From Patescibacteria group bacterium (GTDB lineage Bacteria; Patescibacteriota; WWE3; UBA101185; UBA10185), in NCBI GenBank assembly GCA_018818485.1, contig JAHIRX010000038.1, positions 1 to 16,219 on the forward strand: a DNA stretch of 16,219 nt. The letters are read 5' to 3'. Positions within the stretch are counted from its first letter, which is position 1. The number at the start of each line of letters is the position of its first letter. Below are positions 13,283 to 16,219 of the stretch, in pieces. A program made the position numbers and the translations under genes. Under the pieces are notes generated by a model. It was not told the origin of the DNA, ran no database searches, and worked only from the letters and a program-made list of their open reading frames with translations.

Positions 13283-14572
13283 TTAAGGTGTAAGTCTTTT
13301 TACATCTCGGGGCAAGAAAGTTGCATCTTTAACGCTAGAAATATCTAAAATTTTCATGATCAGCCTTGCTGGACCCATGCCAACACCCCCGTGTGGGGGA
13401 CATCCATATTTAAAGAAGTTTAGATAATCCTCTAAAGACTTAAGATCCATACCTGCCTCTTTTGCCTGACTTACTAAAACATCATACCTATGCTCTCTTT
13501 GAGCACCTGTCACAATCTCTAATCCTTTATACAAGAGATCAAAACTTTTTGTTAGTTTAGGATTATCCTCATATCTCATATGGTAAAAAGGTCTACCACC
13601 AATTGGCCAATCAGTTAAGAACACAAAATCATGACCCTTATCTTTCTTAATAAGCTCAGAAAGCGCTATTTCCTCTTCCGCACTTAAGTCATATTCCCTC
13701 TTCCCTTTTATTCCAGCATTTTCTAGCTTTTCTTTTGCTTCTTCCATAGTTATCCTTGGAAAAGGGGTACTAGGAACTTCAACTTCTATACCAGATTTCT
13801 TTAGCTGTTCAAATCCCGAAACAATAATTCTTTCTAATTCATCCATAACATCTTCGTGGGAATCAATATAAGAAATTTCAATATCCCAACCAGTAAATTC
13901 GGTCATATGTCTTGTGGTAAAAGAAGGTTCGGCTCTAAAAACAGGCCCCATAATAAATACTTTTTCAATACCTGAGGCTATAGCCATTTGTTTATAAAAC
14001 TGAGGTGACTGTGCAAGATATGCTTTTTCTTCAAAATATTTAACTTCAAATACATCTGCACCAGTTTCGCTGGCTGTCTTCATAAATGAAGGCGTATAAA
14101 GTTGAGTGTATCCGTTTTCATAAAAGTAGTTTCTAAACCCTTTCTCAAGCTCAGTCCATACTTCAAAAATCTTCTTTTTTTCAGGTTTTCTAAGGTCAAT
14201 CCATCTGTAGTCTAATCTCTTAGTAACATCTGTTTCTCCACCTGACTTTTCCTCTATCACAGGTATGGGAAGCTCAGGAACTGCCTTTGAAAGCACTTTT
14301 ATCTCCTCTATCTTTAATTCAACCCCATTAGGAGCCTGTTCAACCTTCTCGACTGTGCCTATAATTTCAATAACTGATTCTAAAGTTAGATCTTTTGCAA
14401 TATTGAAGGCACCCTCAGTATCTTTCTTAACAATAGTTTGGTCAAAACCACTCTGATCTCTGACGATAAGAAAGACCATACCTCCCTGATCTCTAATTGC
14501 TTGAACAAATCCATTTATTTTTACCTTTTTCCCAATATTTTCTTTTAAATCTTTGATATAAGTTCTATCCAT
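13283..14572 (-). CDS. aspS: Aspartyl-tRNA synthetase, archaeal-type, probably non-discriminating
   Basis: This class II synthetase charges tRNA-Asp. At 429 residues it is the short archaeal/eukaryotic form; bacterial AspRS is near 590 residues with an inserted GAD domain. The OB-fold anticodon domain (1-105) includes G-F-V-Q-A-I-R-D-Q-G-G. The catalytic domain has motif 2 V-F-R-A-E-P with R213, the T-T-R-H-M-T-E-F-T segment (219-227), and motif 3 G-V-G-M-G-P-A-R with R403, ending in P-R-D-V-K-R-L-T-P. By recalled alignment with the Thermococcus enzyme, where W26 and K85 enforce tRNA-Asp specificity, this protein has Q24 and P81; a proline at the second place is typical of enzymes that also charge tRNA-Asn. 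That would require GatCAB for Asn-tRNA formation. ATG follows recJ by one base (TAA-G-ATG), with GAAAGG inside recJ as ribosome site. Confidence 0.95.
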   Translation of the reverse strand: MDRTYIKDLKENIGKKVKINGFVQAIRDQGGMVFLIVRDQSGFDQTIVKKDTEGAFNIAKDLTLESVIEIIGTVEKVEQAPNGVELKIEEIKVLSKAVPELPIPVIEEKSGGETDVTKRLDYRWIDLRKPEKKKIFEVWTELEKGFRNYFYENGYTQLYTPSFMKTASETGADVFEVKYFEEKAYLAQSPQFYKQMAIASGIEKVFIMGPVFRAEPSFTTRHMTEFTGWDIEISYIDSHEDVMDELERIIVSGFEQLKKSGIEVEVPSTPFPRITMEEAKEKLENAGIKGKREYDLSAEEEIALSELIKKDKGHDFVFLTDWPIGGRPFYHMRYEDNPKLTKSFDLLYKGLEIVTGAQREHRYDVLVSQAKEAGMDLKSLEDYLNFFKYGCPPHGGVGMGPARLIMKILDISSVKDATFLPRDVKRLTP

Positions 14573-14573
14573 C

Positions 14574-16199
14574 TTAGGCCTTTCGTAAGTCTTTAACGAC
14601 TAAATCTATATATGTATTACCATTGTACTCATTTTTCTTCAATGTATAAACCAAATCTATGTTATCTCCAAATTCCACATTATCTACAGCTTCTGCTCCT
14701 CCAAAAAATATTGCTTTGTAGTACTTATCCCCATCACTAAGGCTAAGTCTTAAATGACTCATATCTCTTCCTACAACATCCAAACCTGTAATTTTAAGTC
14801 CCTCTGTTAGAAAGGTAGGACGAGAATTACCAATACCAAAAGGCTCCAGACTATTAATATCTTCTAAAAGCTCTAAATCAATAATATCTGCAGGAATCTT
14901 CATATCAACGTCCAATGAAGGAATGAAAAGCTTATCATCAATACTGTCTTTTGCATCTGAGAGCATTTCTTTCTGAAGTTTCTTGATGTTTTCTTTCTCA
15001 ATAGTAAAACCTGCTGCCATAGGGTGCCCACCAAGATCAACAAACAAATCTTCAAACCTTCTTAACATCTCAATGATGTTAACCCCCGAAATAGATCTAG
15101 CTGACCCTTTACCAATACCGTCAGATAAACTAATAACAACAGCAGAACGGTAATATTTCTGAACAAGTTTAGATGCAACTAACCCAATAACACCCTCGTG
15201 GTACTCCTCACTTGAGGAAAAAAGTATTTTAGGCAAGTTAGATTCATCGAAATCAGCAGCTTTCTCATACATCTCTAAAGTTTTATCTTGTCTCTCAGAG
15301 TTAATATTGTTTAACTTGAATGCAATATTCTCAAGAGTAGAAGGATCCTTTTCAATCAAAATCTTCAAGGAATCACTAGCACTTTCTAATCTTCCAGAAG
15401 CATTAAGTCTAGGACCAATTAGCCAACCTAAATCATAAGTTGAGAGTACACTTCCCCCTCTTCCTGCTGCCTCAACAAGCTTTCTAATACCTAAAGGGGG
15501 CTCTGTATTAAAAATCTCTAATCCCTTTTTAACAATTACTCTATTGATGCCTACAATTGATTGCATATCTGTAACTGTAGCTAAGGCTGCAAAACATACC
15601 GCTTTTGTGTCTTTTGATCCTAGTACTTTGCTCAGAAAATAGGCTAGAACAGCCCCGCACACTTCATCTGACCAAACTAAACAATCTACGTTTGGTAAGG
15701 GATCTGGTTTTTGATGGTGATCTGTAACAATAACTTTATGTCCCAGGCTTCTAATATAATCAATTTCTTTAATTGCAGTTATTCCAGTATCTACAGTTAT
15801 AAAAAGAAGATCCTTACCTTTATACTCCTCTAAAACCTCATCTACTGCTAGCTTTGAAACCCCGTAACTATGTTCAAATCTATTGGGAATAAAGTAAGAA
15901 ACATTAGGATAGTTTTTTTCAGATTTGAAGTATTTGTAAAGTATTGCTGTGGCATTTATTCCATCAGAATCATAATCACCAAAGATAATAATGTGATTTC
16001 CCTTCTCAATCTCACTTTCAATTATCTCCTTTGCTATCTTTAGTGACTGCTTGAATTCAAGTGAGAGCCTTGAAAAGTATTCAGAAATTGATGGGGGATT
16101 AACAAACTCATCAATATCTTCAATACCTCGAGCCTCCAAAATATCTTTGATTAAGCTTTCTCTACTCTTATAGTCAGAAAGAACATTCCAACGTGTCAT
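14574..16199 (-). CDS. recJ: RecJ single-strand-specific 5'-3' exonuclease
   Basis: RecJ trims 5' ends of single-stranded DNA in recombination, mismatch repair and base excision repair. The 541-residue length is near the usual 570. The DHH phosphoesterase core has motif I D-Y-D-S-D-G (75-80; a serine where valine or alanine is more usual), D-T-G (137-139), D-H-H (160-162) and the T-D pair at 210-211, which bind the catalytic manganese ions. G-P-R-L-N-A-S-G-R (262-270) is typical. The DHHA1 domain carries G-K-G-S-A-R-S (363-369) and G-G-H-P-M-A-A-G (390-397). The C-terminal OB fold for DNA binding runs from about 425 and includes L-E-P-F-G-I-G-N. The start M-T-R-W-N-V-L fits the family. No ribosome site is seen, but only 20 bases of upstream sequence are available. 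It leads the recJ-aspS-carboxypeptidase operon, unless a gene beyond the window precedes it. Confidence 0.97.
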   Translation of the reverse strand: MTRWNVLSDYKSRESLIKDILEARGIEDIDEFVNPPSISEYFSRLSLEFKQSLKIAKEIIESEIEKGNHIIIFGDYDSDGINATAILYKYFKSEKNYPNVSYFIPNRFEHSYGVSKLAVDEVLEEYKGKDLLFITVDTGITAIKEIDYIRSLGHKVIVTDHHQKPDPLPNVDCLVWSDEVCGAVLAYFLSKVLGSKDTKAVCFAALATVTDMQSIVGINRVIVKKGLEIFNTEPPLGIRKLVEAAGRGGSVLSTYDLGWLIGPRLNASGRLESASDSLKILIEKDPSTLENIAFKLNNINSERQDKTLEMYEKAADFDESNLPKILFSSSEEYHEGVIGLVASKLVQKYYRSAVVISLSDGIGKGSARSISGVNIIEMLRRFEDLFVDLGGHPMAAGFTIEKENIKKLQKEMLSDAKDSIDDKLFIPSLDVDMKIPADIIDLELLEDINSLEPFGIGNSRPTFLTEGLKITGLDVVGRDMSHLRLSLSDGDKYYKAIFFGGAEAVDNVEFGDNIDLVYTLKKNEYNGNTYIDLVVKDLRKA

Positions 16200-16219
16200 A
16201 TTATAAGGATTCTAAAAAG

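Noticed and set aside
1..16219. Use of UGA as glycine (code 25), known in some CPR lineages
   Set aside because: All conserved genes are full length under the standard code, and TGA serves as stop at 1151-1153, so recoding is not needed.
1..16219. CRISPR array, insertion sequence, prophage or tRNA gene
   Set aside because: No regularly spaced repeats, transposase, integrase or phage genes, and no tRNA cloverleaf was noticed in the short intergenic gaps.
16200..16219. TATAAT directly before the recJ ATG as a promoter
   Set aside because: It abuts the start codon, leaving no space for an RNA start upstream of or at ATG; TAGAAT a few bases earlier is better placed, but the window ends too soon to judge.

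Overview
The window reads as chromosomal DNA from an AT-rich bacterium of the Candidate Phyla Radiation (Patescibacteria), perhaps near the Microgenomates, Katanobacteria or Dojkabacteria. This is an inference from gene content and compactness: a short archaeal-type aspartyl-tRNA synthetase, a DnaJ without zinc finger, recA-recX next to rny-ymdB, secreted proteins with unusual cysteine-rich and TSP1 domains, and one- to five-base gene gaps. The standard bacterial code fits: all genes are full length without reading UGA as an amino acid. No rRNA, tRNA, CRISPR array, transposon or phage gene was seen.

Left part (1-3900), envelope and accessory genes. On the minus strand, a membrane-anchored protein of unknown function is followed after 2 bases by a long secreted protein that leaves the window at base 1. 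The latter has a signal peptide, a domain with about 24 cysteines, a thrombospondin type 1 repeat and a beta-rich region. Diverging from these, on the plus strand, lie two lipoprotein genes, each with its own promoter-like sequence and terminator. They appear to be strongly diverged paralogues.

Middle part (3966-11085), minus strand, housekeeping. In transcription order: gltX; recA-recX (directly abutting); rny, a 65-residue membrane protein and ymdB; hup (HU protein); dnaJ. Hairpins separate recX from rny and hup from dnaJ, so these are probably several transcripts. The genes cover Glu-tRNA charging, recombination and its control, membrane-bound mRNA decay, nucleoid packing and protein folding.

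Right part (11128-16199). A plus-strand envelope protein of unknown function diverges from gltX and overlaps tail-to-tail with a minus-strand operon, recJ-aspS-D,D-carboxypeptidase, whose gaps are 1 and 5 bases.

Two styles of translation start coexist. recA, rny, hup and both lipoprotein genes have clear Shine-Dalgarno sequences. dnaJ, gltX and the 11128 gene have none and instead have a -10-like element 6-10 bases before ATG, which suggests leaderless mRNAs; dnaJ and gltX share an identical ten-base element. The most novel material is the secreted module at 1-3900, the altered metal-site residues of YmdB and the small membrane protein between rny and ymdB.
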